This document shows, one piece after another, positions 23,469 to 32,195 of a stretch of DNA of 64,000 bases (position 1 is its first letter; each line of letters starts with the position of its first letter). The notes under the pieces are model-generated. The model was not told where the DNA came from. It searched no databases and saw only the letters and a program-made list of their open reading frames with translations. The translations under genes and the position numbers were made by a program. Source of the DNA: Anaerolineaceae bacterium (GTDB lineage: Bacteria > Chloroflexota > Anaerolineae > Aggregatilineales > Phototrophicaceae); contig JACKCG010000003.1 in the NCBI GenBank assembly GCA_020634135.1, forward strand, positions 1-64,000, written 5' to 3'.

Positions 23469-25406
23469 ATGTTTCATGGTGGTGGTTGGTTTGTCTATAT
23501 GCGGAACGGCGGCGAAGAAGCGAAGCCGCGTGTCACCCGTGCCTTGCTGCTGCGGGTGCTGGCGTATGCCCGCCCCTACCGGCTGCAAATTGCGATTCTG
23601 CTCGGCATGATCCTGGTGACGGCAGGGCTGGGGCTGCTCACGCCGCTCATCTTCCGTGACCTGATTGATACGGCGCTGCCCAACAGTGACGCCATCCGCC
23701 TGAACTGGCTGGCCGTTGGCCTGGTGGCGATCCCCATCATCAGCGGGGTGATCCGCGTGTTCCAGCGCAAGGTGAATGCCGGTATCGGGGAAGGCGTCAT
23801 TTATGACCTGCGCGTCAGCCTCTTCGAGCATTTACAGCGCATGTCGCTGCGGTTTTTCACCAACACCAAGACCGGTGAACTCATGAGCCGCCTGAATAAT
23901 GACGTGGTCGGCGCGCAGCGGGCGATCAGCAGCACGATTGTGGACATCATCACCAATCTGGTGACCGTCGTCGCGACTCTGGGTGTCATGCTGGCGCTCG
24001 AATGGCGGCTGACCGTGCTGGGCGTGCTGGTGCTGCCGTTCTTCATCCTGGTGGCGCGGCGGTTGGGCGGGCGGCTACGGGACATCGCCCGCCAGCAGAT
24101 GGAATACAACGCGCAGATGAACGCTATGATGAATGAGACGCTCAATATCAGCGGGGCGCTGCTCGTTAAGCTGTTCGGACGCATCCCCAACGAGGTGCAG
24201 CGCTTCGACAACCGGGCGGCACAGGTGCGCGATACCGGTGTCCTGCAAGCCGTATGGGGCAGCCGGTTTTTTGTGCTCATCAGCATGGTGAGCGTGATCG
24301 GGACGGCGCTGGTTTACTGGGTGGGCGGCCATCTGGTGCTGGATGGTGTGTTCACCGTCGGGACGATTGTCGCCTTCGGTTCGTACCTGACGCAGCTTTA
24401 CGGCCCGCTGCAATCGCTGACGAACGCGCCGGTGGATTTTGCGACCTCAATGGTCAGCTTTGAGCGCGTGTTCGAGGTGATTGACCTGCCGCTGGAAATC
24501 AGCGATAAGCCCGATGCGCTGGAACTGGACGATGTGCGCGGCGAACTGGTTTTTGAGGATGTCGCGTTCAAGTACGAAGTGAAGTCCGAGGGGCTGCTTT
24601 CGGATGTCGAGCGGATAGGACGCATGGACAATGTGCGGGCAGTGCTTTCCGGCGATAGCGCGCTGGCAGGAAAGCCCGGCGCGGCGCATCCACCCACCAG
24701 CCAGGCGCGGGAAGACGCGCTGCAAGATGTGTCGTTCAGCATCCAGCCAGGGCAGTTGGCGGCCCTGGTCGGCCCCAGCGGGGCGGGCAAAACAACCATG
24801 ACCTACCTGATTCCCCGGCTGTATGACCCAACCGGTGGGCGCATTCTGCTGGACGGTCACGACCTCCGCGACGTGAAGCTCGAATCGCTGGCGGAGCAGA
24901 TCGGCATGGTGACGCAGGAGACCTATCTTTTCCATGACACAATTCGCACCAACCTGCTGTATGCGCGGCTGGATGCCTCTGACGCGGAACTGGTGGCGGC
25001 GAGTCGGGCAGCCAACATCCACGACTTCATTATGGGGCTGCCGGATGGCTACGATACGATTGTCGGGGAACGCGGCTACCGGCTGAGTGGCGGCGAAAAG
25101 CAGCGGCTGGCGCTGGCGCGGGTCATCCTCAAGAACCCGCGCATCCTCGTGTTGGACGAGGCCACCAGCCACCTTGACAGCCAATCCGAGGCGCTGATTC
25201 AGGATGCCCTCAAGACGGTCATGCAGGGACGCACCAGCATCGTTATCGCCCACCGCCTCAGCACAATCCTGGCGGCGGATGTCATTCTGGTGATGGATCG
25301 CGGGCGGGTGGTCGAGCGCGGCACGCACCATGACCTGCTGGCGGAGGGCGGTCTGTACGCGCAGCTTTACGAAACACAGTTCAGCCGCGAACGCGAGATG
25401 GTGTAG
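23469..25406 (+). CDS. ABC exporter half-transporter (MsbA/LmrA-like)
   Basis: An upstream GTG at 23454 is in frame, but GAGGGG seven bases before the ATG at 23469 favours the latter (645 residues). Residues about 45-320 hold six membrane segments of a type I ABC exporter. The nucleotide-binding domain has Walker A G-P-S-G-A-G-K-T-T near 438, Q-loop T-Q-E, signature L-S-G-G-E-K-Q near 541, Walker B I-L-V-L-D-E-A and the H-R-L switch. Between the first strand of that domain and Walker A there is an insertion of about 45 residues (V-K-S-E-G-L-L... to S-Q-A-R-E-D) not seen in typical homologues. Export of lipids, peptides or drugs is possible; the substrate is unknown. Confidence 0.9.
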   Translation: MFHGGGWFVYMRNGGEEAKPRVTRALLLRVLAYARPYRLQIAILLGMILVTAGLGLLTPLIFRDLIDTALPNSDAIRLNWLAVGLVAIPIISGVIRVFQRKVNAGIGEGVIYDLRVSLFEHLQRMSLRFFTNTKTGELMSRLNNDVVGAQRAISSTIVDIITNLVTVVATLGVMLALEWRLTVLGVLVLPFFILVARRLGGRLRDIARQQMEYNAQMNAMMNETLNISGALLVKLFGRIPNEVQRFDNRAAQVRDTGVLQAVWGSRFFVLISMVSVIGTALVYWVGGHLVLDGVFTVGTIVAFGSYLTQLYGPLQSLTNAPVDFATSMVSFERVFEVIDLPLEISDKPDALELDDVRGELVFEDVAFKYEVKSEGLLSDVERIGRMDNVRAVLSGDSALAGKPGAAHPPTSQAREDALQDVSFSIQPGQLAALVGPSGAGKTTMTYLIPRLYDPTGGRILLDGHDLRDVKLESLAEQIGMVTQETYLFHDTIRTNLLYARLDASDAELVAASRAANIHDFIMGLPDGYDTIVGERGYRLSGGEKQRLALARVILKNPRILVLDEATSHLDSQSEALIQDALKTVMQGRTSIVIAHRLSTILAADVILVMDRGRVVERGTHHDLLAEGGLYAQLYETQFSREREMV

Positions 25407-25429
25407 GATTTCCCTGTAGGGCTGAGCCA

Positions 25430-25512
25430 GATTTACGCAGTTGACCGGGGGTAGGAGTATGATGCATCATGCTCCTACACACAAAATAGCGCGAGCTGCG
25501 TAAGTTCTGACT
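25430..25512. mobile_element. MITE-like element, copy C
   Basis: The ends TTTACGCAGTTG and GCTGCGTAAGTTCTGA are the same inverted ends as copies A and B. Inside is a palindrome of the GTAGGAG...CTCCTAC type with core ATGATGCATCAT. It lies between the ABC exporter and the FabD gene, whose Shine-Dalgarno follows about 15 bases after the right end. Confidence 0.65.
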
Positions 25513-25543
25513 TTAAAAAGACCTTTCAGTGAGGAAAAACACC

Positions 25544-26494
25544 ATGACGGATTGGAACAAAATCGCCTTTGTATTCCCCGGCCAGGGATCGCAAACAGTG
25601 GGCATGGGCAAAGACCTGGCGGAAGCCTACCCCGTCGCCCGGCAGACATTCGAGGAAGCCGACTCAATCCTGGGTTTCCGGCTTTCCGACCTGTGCTGGA
25701 ACGGCCCGGTGGACGACCTGAACGACACAATCAACACCCAACCGGCGCTGTATACCAGCGGCATGGCAATTCTGCGCGTGCTGCAAGCTGAATTACCTGG
25801 CGCTGCTCCGGCATTCGTGGCCGGACACAGCCTGGGTGAATTCACGGCGCTGGCAGCGGCGGGGGCGCTCTCGTTCCCTGATGGCCTGCGGTTGGTGCGG
25901 GAACGTGGCCGTCTGATGAAGGAAGCCGGGATAAAAAGCCCTGGCGCGATGGCGACGCCGCTCGGGCTGGATGCCGATGCCGTGCGTGAGCTATGCGCCC
26001 GCGCCCGCCAGCAGACCGGCGGTATTCTGGTGCTGGCAAACGACAACTGCCCAGGGCAGACCGTGATCTCCGGCGATGACGAGACGATTGAGGCCGGCAT
26101 GGCACTGGCACAGGAAGCCGGGGCGCGGAAGGTCGTCAAGCTGGCGGTCAGCATCGCCGCTCATTCACCGCTGATGGAACCGGCGGCTGTCGAGTTCCGC
26201 CAGACCCTGGCGAACACGCCGTTTCATGCGCCACAGGTGACGATTTACGGGAATGTGACGGCTGCCCCGCTGGAAAGTGTGGATGCAATCCGCGATGAAC
26301 TCGATAGGCAGCTTACCCAGTCCGTGCGCTGGACGGAATCGGTACAGGCGATGAATGCAGCAGGTGTTGAAACATTTGTTGAGTTGGGGCCAGGTGACGT
26401 GTTATGCGGCCTGATTAAGCGCATCAACCGCGATACCAAACGAATCCCGCTCAACAGCGCCGAGGGCGTGGCGCAGTTCATCACAGCGGGTTAG
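25544..26494 (+). CDS. fabD: Malonyl-CoA:ACP transacylase
   Basis: The 316-residue enzyme loads malonyl groups onto acyl carrier protein in type II fatty-acid synthesis. It begins with the typical F-V-F-P-G-Q-G-S-Q. The nucleophile motif G-H-S-L-G-E is near residue 94, the oxyanion-side R in L-V-R-E-R-G near 117, and the catalytic His in I-A-A-H-S-P-L-M near 202. Q-S-V-R-W-T-E and F-V-E-L-G-P-G complete the family signature. The ATG at 25544 has GAGG at good spacing; an upstream in-frame ATG at 25529 lacks one. No other fab genes are adjacent in the window, which is unusual for this enzyme. A bidirectional terminator follows. Confidence 0.95.
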   Translation: MTDWNKIAFVFPGQGSQTVGMGKDLAEAYPVARQTFEEADSILGFRLSDLCWNGPVDDLNDTINTQPALYTSGMAILRVLQAELPGAAPAFVAGHSLGEFTALAAAGALSFPDGLRLVRERGRLMKEAGIKSPGAMATPLGLDADAVRELCARARQQTGGILVLANDNCPGQTVISGDDETIEAGMALAQEAGARKVVKLAVSIAAHSPLMEPAAVEFRQTLANTPFHAPQVTIYGNVTAAPLESVDAIRDELDRQLTQSVRWTESVQAMNAAGVETFVELGPGDVLCGLIKRINRDTKRIPLNSAEGVAQFITAG

Positions 26495-26506
26495 GCGCGG
26501 AGAAAA

Positions 26507-26536
26507 AAACGGGCGACCACGCGGTGCCGCCCGTTT
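26507..26536. terminator. Bidirectional terminator between fabD and the SH3/FecR-like gene
   Basis: AAACGGGCG and CGCCCGTTT are perfect 9-base arms. On the minus strand the stem is followed by seven T residues, a good Rho-independent terminator for the leftward gene at 26687-28000. On the plus strand only three T follow, so termination of fabD would be weaker. Confidence 0.75.
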
Positions 26537-26592
26537 CAGATCACTGTTTAACTGTCTAAGTGCTGTGTCCGATAAGTTTCGCAAGAACAAGC

Positions 26593-26643
26593 GTAGGGAC
26601 GGCATTTTTGCCGTCCGGCGGACACCCAGAAGGGTGTCCCTCC
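26593..26643. repeat. Double-hairpin dispersed repeat
   Basis: GTAGGGACGGC...GCCGTCC followed by GGACACCC...GGGTGTCC forms two hairpins separated by GGC. It matches the layout of the repeats at 18038-18087 and 22001-22051. Confidence 0.75.
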
Positions 26644-26686
26644 GAATCCCCTGCTTCGTTACTTAACTGATTTACCGGATGAAGCA

Positions 26687-28000
26687 CTAAGGACACGAGC
26701 GTAACATCTGCTCGAATACCTCAATATCAGCCACTGAGTCAGCAGGCGCGTAGACTTTTATCTGACCGAGCATCACCAGATATTCATCGCGGGTCATGCC
26801 TGCCTGAGCAAACGATTGATCCATGAGCGAGCAGAAATAGCCAAGCTCCATCCCCGATAGACCGGACATATTCACGCCCGGCAAGCCAAGATTGGCCCCG
26901 ACGGGCTGCACAGGCTGTGCGGCGTTAGCCAGTATGTCTTCCGATACTGGCTCAGCAATCGCAATCGCTTCAGGTAGCAGTTGCACAGGCAGCGATTGGA
27001 CATCATTGGGGTCATACGGCTGGACTTCGCCCGGTGTCCCGGCAGCATTCAGGTTCTCATCCACCGGAACAGCCACCTGTGCCCCGGCGGGAACGACAAC
27101 AGTTGTCCCTTCTGCCGTCACTTTGCCCTGCCCCTCGACAACGCTGATCGTCATCTCATCGTCCGGCTGCGCTTGCAGGAAGGCGGTTGATCCAAGCTGA
27201 ATGTCCACGTCATTGACCCGAACATTAATCTCACCGACGCCCTCTGGAGTCTGAATCAGAATGCCGTTTCCAGGCGCTTCGGCGCAGTCTGACCCACCTG
27301 TGCCGGAGCGGAAGTAAAAGGCCTGCATCGGCGTAAACGGCACTTCCACGTCTGCCGGGTCAACTTCAAGGAGTTCACTGGCATCCCCGGTGGGGGTCAG
27401 GAGGTCGGAAAAGACCCACCCCAGGGAATTGCTGCCAGGGATCACAATACGCAACCAGGAAGCGTCCGCATTGCGCCCGTTGGCAATCATCGTTTCCCCG
27501 TTGCTGAGAGAGCCAATCACGCCGTAATTGGTGGATGGCCCGCTGCGAACATTGATGTTGCCGGTTGACACTGCCTCCATCGTCACCAACTGCGGCCCGG
27601 CCTCAACGGCGTTTTGAACTTCGACATCCCCAAACAACAAAACGGTCACATTTTGCCCCGGCATGGTATCGGGCAGATTCGCTTGCAGTTTCAGCAAGGC
27701 GATACCCCAGGTACTTTCCGCCGGGTCGAGCTGCTGAAGCCGGATGGTTTCGACATCGGCGATATTGACTACGTCCCCCGCCTGCTGGAAGGTGAAATCC
27801 TCTATACCCGAGCGGGCTGTCGCTTCCAGCGAGAAGTTACCATAACATGCCTGGTTACGTCCGGTTGATCCGCACGTATCACCCACCAGATTGATCGCCT
27901 GCTGGACAACCTCAGTGCAGGTATTATCCTGGGCGAGAACGGTTGAAAAACAAAGCAGAACCAGAACCACAGCTAAAAGCTTAAGACCGGGCAATTTCAT
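26687..28000 (-). CDS. Secreted SH3-like/FecR-like protein, paralogue of the 5471-7111 gene
   Basis: The 437-residue protein starts with a signal peptide (L-L-A-V-V-L-V-L-L-C-F-S-T-V-L-A-Q) preceded by AGGAG. A Cys-containing N-terminal region (C-T-E, G-D-T-C-G, Q-A-C-Y-G) is followed by an SH3-like segment (residues about 145-205: I-N-V-R-S-G-P-S-T-N-Y and S-W-L-R-I-V). A FecR-like beta segment comes next (about 255-310: I-L-I-Q-T-P, V-V-P-A-G-A-Q), then a helical tail with two Cys that resembles a small sensor-like end (Y-F-C-S-L-M-D-Q). The matching order of motifs with the 546-residue protein at 5.5 kb, including the G-I/L-L-I/L-Q-T-P block, makes them paralogues. It probably acts outside the cell. 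Confidence 0.75.
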   Translation of the reverse strand: MKLPGLKLLAVVLVLLCFSTVLAQDNTCTEVVQQAINLVGDTCGSTGRNQACYGNFSLEATARSGIEDFTFQQAGDVVNIADVETIRLQQLDPAESTWGIALLKLQANLPDTMPGQNVTVLLFGDVEVQNAVEAGPQLVTMEAVSTGNINVRSGPSTNYGVIGSLSNGETMIANGRNADASWLRIVIPGSNSLGWVFSDLLTPTGDASELLEVDPADVEVPFTPMQAFYFRSGTGGSDCAEAPGNGILIQTPEGVGEINVRVNDVDIQLGSTAFLQAQPDDEMTISVVEGQGKVTAEGTTVVVPAGAQVAVPVDENLNAAGTPGEVQPYDPNDVQSLPVQLLPEAIAIAEPVSEDILANAAQPVQPVGANLGLPGVNMSGLSGMELGYFCSLMDQSFAQAGMTRDEYLVMLGQIKVYAPADSVADIEVFEQMLRSCP

Positions 28001-28322
28001 ACAGTTGGCTCCTGAACGTGGCTAATCCACCATTGCGCATTTGAAGATACTGAAATTTCAAAGACGATCACTCGGAGAAAAGACCAGGGTGTTTTTGAGT
28101 GACCGGTTTCATTTTATATCTGCGCCGGATGTTTACACAAGACGCTTTTCAGGGGGCAGAGGCAGCGGAGGTTGTATTGATCGGGGAGACTATGACACGC
28201 TAAACACAATTGCCATACCGCACCCAATCGGCGACCCGTAATGCGATCCGTCAATGCGTTCCGAAACCCACTACATTGACTTCCATTCATTTTTTCTGGG
28301 AGGACGGGAAACACCCTCCCGG
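28001..28322. other. Intergenic region, no gene
   Basis: The 322-base gap lies upstream of the leftward SH3/FecR-like gene and downstream of the leftward dehydrogenase. It carries an imperfect GGGAGG/CCTCCC hairpin at about 28297-28320. I see no convincing promoter, RNA or coding signal. Confidence 0.5.
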
Positions 28323-29342
28323 CTAAAGCTCAATCATGACCTTCAGATAGTCACCGCGCACTGCTTCGATGGTGTGGTAGGCATCCAGGTACTGATCGAA
28401 CGGAAAACGATGCGTAATCATGGCGTCGAGGTGCATTTTGCCGCTCGCTACCAGTCCGATGGCTCGCTCGTAATCGCCGCGCTGGTACATCAGTGTCCCC
28501 GTAAGGGTCAGTTCACGATCCTGCACCAGGCCGAGATCAACCTGCGGTTTCTTGCCGAATACGCCCACGACCACAATTGTCGAACCTTTGCGTGCATACT
28601 GCACCGCGTCGGTCATCGTCGCTTCTACCCCGACGCATTCAAGAATCAGATCGGCTTTGTCGGGACCGAAGTCGCGGGCAATCGCTTCACCGAGGTTTTC
28701 GCTCGCGGCATTGACCGTGTACTCGATGCCGCATTCCCGCGCTTTCGCAAGTTTGTAATCGCTCACATCGGTAATCATCACGGCCTTTGCGCCGGATGCT
28801 TTCGCCACCTGCGCCGTCAGATTGCCAATCGCTCCAGCGCCCAGGACAATGACACGCTTGCCCGCCGCCCCACCGCCGCGTTCCAATGCGTGAACGGTGA
28901 CGGCAATCGGTTCGATCATGGCAGCTTCGTCCACCGACATGCTGTCGGGCAACTTGAGGACATTGTCGGCTGGCAGCGCAAAGTATTCCTGAGCCGCGCC
29001 CCCTGTCTGAAAACCCATCACCTTGAGTGATTCGCAGATGTGATACATGCCATGTTTACAGGGATAGCATTCGCCGCATGTCACTTGCGGCATAAACGTA
29101 ATCTTGTCGCCGGCCTTCACATGGGTGACATTAGCGCCAACAGCAGCAACTACGCCACCGACTTCGTGGCCCTGCACAACGGGATAGCCTGTATAGGGGT
29201 GCAGTCCGTGATACACATGAATATCTGAGCCGCATACGCCAATGCGCTGCGTCTGGAGGATGACTTCATCAGCGTTCGGAGCCGGTTTTTCAACCTCGTT
29301 AAAAACGATTTTTCCGGGCGCTACCATCACTGCTTGTTTCAT
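28323..29342 (-). CDS. Zinc-dependent medium-chain dehydrogenase (sorbitol/threonine dehydrogenase-like)
   Basis: The frame extends to 29447, but the ATG at 29342 has AAGGA upstream and starts where family members do, giving 339 residues. Catalytic zinc ligands are C37, H59 and E60 (G-V-C-G-S-D and Q-G-H-E). The structural zinc site is the four-Cys loop C-G-E-C-Y-P-C near 90 with a later Cys. The Rossmann motif G-A-G-A-I-G-N-L near 175 and D at the end of the next strand (I-T-D-V-S) indicate NAD preference. It is the last gene of the leftward operon with a cupin PGI, a hydroxyacid dehydrogenase and a phosphotriesterase-like hydrolase, so a polyol or sugar-acid substrate is likely. Confidence 0.88.
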   Translation of the reverse strand: MKQAVMVAPGKIVFNEVEKPAPNADEVILQTQRIGVCGSDIHVYHGLHPYTGYPVVQGHEVGGVVAAVGANVTHVKAGDKITFMPQVTCGECYPCKHGMYHICESLKVMGFQTGGAAQEYFALPADNVLKLPDSMSVDEAAMIEPIAVTVHALERGGGAAGKRVIVLGAGAIGNLTAQVAKASGAKAVMITDVSDYKLAKARECGIEYTVNAASENLGEAIARDFGPDKADLILECVGVEATMTDAVQYARKGSTIVVVGVFGKKPQVDLGLVQDRELTLTGTLMYQRGDYERAIGLVASGKMHLDAMITHRFPFDQYLDAYHTIEAVRGDYLKVMIEL

Positions 29343-29373
29343 GGTCTTTATCCTTTGAGAAAAAATGTGCTGT

Positions 29374-30333
29374 TTATTGATTCCATGCCAGCCGTTCGGT
29401 GACATTCTGCGCTGTAAGCCGCTTAATTGCCGCCACATCCAGGCCAATCTCTGTCAGGCGGGGCAGGATGTGCGACTGTAAAAAGGTCAGCCCCGGTTCA
29501 CCGCCAAACGAGCGCCATTGTGACGGAAACGCGAAATCGAGGCATATTGCGATGCTGTGCGCGAGACCGTCGGCGACGAGAGCGGGGATCAGTCGCCATA
29601 CGTTGTGGTCAGGGTCATACTTCGGGCGTCCGAAGGTGTCATAGCCAAGCAGAACCCCCGCCTGCGCCAACTCGCGGTGCAGTCCAACATCGGGGCGTTT
29701 ATCAACATGACACATATAGAGCCGGGTTGGTGAGACACCATGCGTCTCGAAGAAGGGCAGCAGCGCCTCGATATTGCGTCCCATTTCTGTATGAAAGAGA
29801 ATTGATGCGCCGGTCTGCCGCGACGCGATTGCAGCCGCTTTCATCAGAACCTGCGTCTGCCCTTCGATCGTGCCTTCATAGCCAATTTTAATCACCGCGG
29901 CGGGAACCGGTTCGCTGGCAGCGTTTTCCACCTGCTCGCCCATCGATTCTTGTGTGCCTTCGGTGAGTTCTCTGATGAAGTAGCGCGCCGCCTCGTCAGT
30001 GTTCGCACGCCACTGCCAGCTATCCGGCGGATAGTATTTGCGCTGATGCACACCCGTCGTCGCAGTAATGAGAACACCGGTTTCCTGAGAAAGCCTCCGC
30101 AGTTGGCGGGTATCGCGCCCTGCGCCGCCGGGCTGGCAATCAACCAGCAGCGTGCCGCCTGCCTGCCTGAAGCTCTTCAATTCCTGCCGGATACGCTGAA
30201 AATCATTGAGTTCGATACGCGCATCGGCACTGATGCCATCGGCAGGGTTGATCCAGACATGCTCATGCCCATCGGCAATCTGAATCGATTCAACCGGGAC
30301 GTTTCCGGTCACGGTCTGTACAAAAGCGCTCAT
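29374..30333 (-). CDS. Phosphotriesterase-like (PHP) amidohydrolase
   Basis: The 319-residue protein has the metal site of the phosphotriesterase branch of amidohydrolases. G-H-E-H-V near residue 23 gives the first His pair. K in V-I-K-I-G-Y-E-G near 148 is the usual carbamylated lysine. H in L-F-H-T-E-M-G and H in C-H-V-D-K-R follow, and D in C-L-D-F-A-F closes the site. Several such proteins are sugar lactonases rather than phosphotriesterases, which suits the operon: it overlaps the hydroxyacid dehydrogenase gene by ATGA and precedes the zinc dehydrogenase by 31 bases. A lactone of a sugar acid is a reasonable guess for the substrate. Confidence 0.85.
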   Translation of the reverse strand: MSAFVQTVTGNVPVESIQIADGHEHVWINPADGISADARIELNDFQRIRQELKSFRQAGGTLLVDCQPGGAGRDTRQLRRLSQETGVLITATTGVHQRKYYPPDSWQWRANTDEAARYFIRELTEGTQESMGEQVENAASEPVPAAVIKIGYEGTIEGQTQVLMKAAAIASRQTGASILFHTEMGRNIEALLPFFETHGVSPTRLYMCHVDKRPDVGLHRELAQAGVLLGYDTFGRPKYDPDHNVWRLIPALVADGLAHSIAICLDFAFPSQWRSFGGEPGLTFLQSHILPRLTEIGLDVAAIKRLTAQNVTERLAWNQ

Positions 30334-31319
30334 GAGGATTGCTCACAGGCGATAACCGGATTCAGTGCCGGTTCACCGCGCAGGACAGCGAGGCAGTTCT
30401 CCAGCGCACCCCAGCCCATTGCGTTCGTCGCGCCATCGGTGTGTGCGCCTGCGTGCGGCGTGGCGATGACCTGCGGGAGATGGAGCAGCGCGTTATCCGC
30501 GCCGGGCGGTTCGACTGTGAAGCAGTCAAGCGCCGCCCCCGCCACATGGCCCGCATTGAGCGCGGCCAATAGTGCGGCTTCATCAATCAGGTCTCCACGT
30601 GCCGTGTTAATCAGGTAACTGTCGCGCTTCATCTTCGCCAGAAATGCCGCATCCACCATGCCCCGTGTTTCCGGGACGACAGGAAGATGAAGCGAAACGA
30701 AATCCGCAGCAGGGAGCAGTTCATCAAGATCAGTCAACTGCACACCGAGCGCAGTCGCGGCGGCTGTGTTCGGGTAGGGATCATAGGCCAGAACCGCACA
30801 ATCAAAGGCCTTGACGCGGCGTGCCACCGCTCTGCCGATATTGCCGAAACCGATCAGACCTACGGTTTTGCCTTCCAGCGAAATGCCCGATAAGCGCCGC
30901 CACTCGCCCGCCCGCGTTGTGGTAACGGCGGTAGGGATTTGCCGCGCTAAAGCAAGCATTAAGCCCAACGTGAGTTCGGCAACGGCATTCGAGTTTGCAT
31001 TCGGCGTATTGGTGACACAGATTCCCTTAGTCTTTGCTGCTTCCAGATCCACCCGCTCCACACCGACCCCGTAACGAGCTATCACTTTCAAGCGATCCGC
31101 CGCATCCAGCGCGCTAGCGTCAATCGTATCCAGCCCGGCGATAAAACCATCGCATCCGGGCAGTAAATCGCGCAGTTCCGGCGAGGTTAACGGGCGAGCA
31201 GTGGGGTTGTACACGACTTCGCCGACTGATTCTTCCAGAACCTGTTTGAGGCGCGGATCATGCTTCGCGTATGATGTCGGAGTGACCAGCACTCGCATTG
31301 ATTTCAGGTCGCCTGCCAT
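30330..31319 (-). CDS. D-2-hydroxyacid dehydrogenase (phosphoglycerate dehydrogenase-like)
   Basis: The 329-residue enzyme has the NAD motif G-L-I-G-F-G-N-I-G near residue 155. The catalytic Arg is in N-T-A-R-G-D-L-I-D near 240, the Glu near 269 (T-V-E-P), and the His in A-T-P-H-A-G-A-H near 289. The early motif R-Y-G-V-G-V-E-R-V-D is as in SerA-like members. A C-terminal ACT domain is absent, so it is probably not the biosynthetic SerA but a catabolic hydroxyacid reductase. AGGAGG precedes the ATG by 4 bases. Placement between the cupin PGI gene (8-base gap) and the lactonase-like gene (4-base overlap) supports a shared sugar-acid pathway. Confidence 0.88.
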   Translation of the reverse strand: MAGDLKSMRVLVTPTSYAKHDPRLKQVLEESVGEVVYNPTARPLTSPELRDLLPGCDGFIAGLDTIDASALDAADRLKVIARYGVGVERVDLEAAKTKGICVTNTPNANSNAVAELTLGLMLALARQIPTAVTTTRAGEWRRLSGISLEGKTVGLIGFGNIGRAVARRVKAFDCAVLAYDPYPNTAAATALGVQLTDLDELLPAADFVSLHLPVVPETRGMVDAAFLAKMKRDSYLINTARGDLIDEAALLAALNAGHVAGAALDCFTVEPPGADNALLHLPQVIATPHAGAHTDGATNAMGWGALENCLAVLRGEPALNPVIACEQSS

Positions 31320-31327
31320 ACTTCCTC

Positions 31328-31906
31328 CTATGGGGTATTTTGCCAGCGCGGGTTGTCAATGACTGTAGGCTTTCCATCTTGCTCCACAACGATCTTGCGA
31401 AAGCCTTTTTGCTCAATCGTGCCATAATCGTGTCCGGCATTGCCGGGGTACACGAAAAATGTGATCAAATCTTCGGTAGCGCCTGTGTTGACCGAACGAT
31501 GCGCCCAACGCGGCGGCACGTACAGCACACGACCCGGAACGAGTTCCATCACACTTGATTCACCTTCGGGAGTTTCCATCACCATCATGCCGGTGCCGTG
31601 CATACCGTAATAAACTTCGCCCGTTTCCAGCACGGAATGAAAATGCCCTTTGGTCATGAAATATTCGCTGCCGACCTTGCCTGGGTGGAGGATGGAAACA
31701 CCGTGCAGCAGTTCGCCTTCTACCGCTGGCACCAGCACCTCGTAGACCTCGTACAACAGTTGGTCGTTTTCCGACAGCATTTCAGCGTATGCCGCCTGGT
31801 CGTAATACTGACCGTTCATCGAAGAAAGCGAGCGTTGGATGTGATTATCCCATTCGGATGGCATACCTCCGAAAGGAAGTTCAAAAGTAAATGGCTGTGT
31901 TCTCAT
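31328..31906 (-). CDS. Cupin-type glucose-6-phosphate isomerase
   Basis: The 192-residue protein matches the archaeal-type PGI cupin family. The metal ligands H88, H90 and E97 lie in T-K-G-H-F-H-S-V-L-E-T-G-E-V-Y-Y, and H136 in P-P-R-W-A-H, at the positions reported for the Pyrococcus enzyme. Y-Y-G-M-H-G-T-G and V-Y-P-G-N-A-G-H are also family-typical. It leads the leftward operon, with GGAGG six bases before the ATG. A second, unrelated PGI exists as the fusion at 41914-44781, so this one may serve a phospho-sugar other than glucose-6-phosphate in its own operon. Confidence 0.88.
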   Translation of the reverse strand: MRTQPFTFELPFGGMPSEWDNHIQRSLSSMNGQYYDQAAYAEMLSENDQLLYEVYEVLVPAVEGELLHGVSILHPGKVGSEYFMTKGHFHSVLETGEVYYGMHGTGMMVMETPEGESSVMELVPGRVLYVPPRWAHRSVNTGATEDLITFFVYPGNAGHDYGTIEQKGFRKIVVEQDGKPTVIDNPRWQNTP

Positions 31907-32195
31907 AGGTTTCCTCCAGATTGTGGAAGCTCATTTTTAATATACTCTTCTTTCGGTAGCGATCCCTGGATAAGCACTCAACCTGTAATAACATGATGCC
32001 ATGATTATACCGTAGTTCGCGCTTCTCATAACCAAACCATCCGGGTTATATGACAACCCGCTGCGGTGAATACGCGCTTGTGGTTCGATCAGAGCAGTTA
32101 AGATGGATTATGCAGGAAAAATCGAACCCCGTGCAGACAAGACATGGGGCCGGAGCTATCTGATCCTGTTTATGGAGTCATCGAGAAATGATTAC

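Noticed and set aside
31986..32010. Imperfect dyad TAATAACATG...CATGATTATA as a GntR operator for the sugar operon
   Set aside because: Only about 7 of 10 arm positions pair, and the CATG cores form a direct repeat as easily as an inverted one. The evidence is too weak to call.
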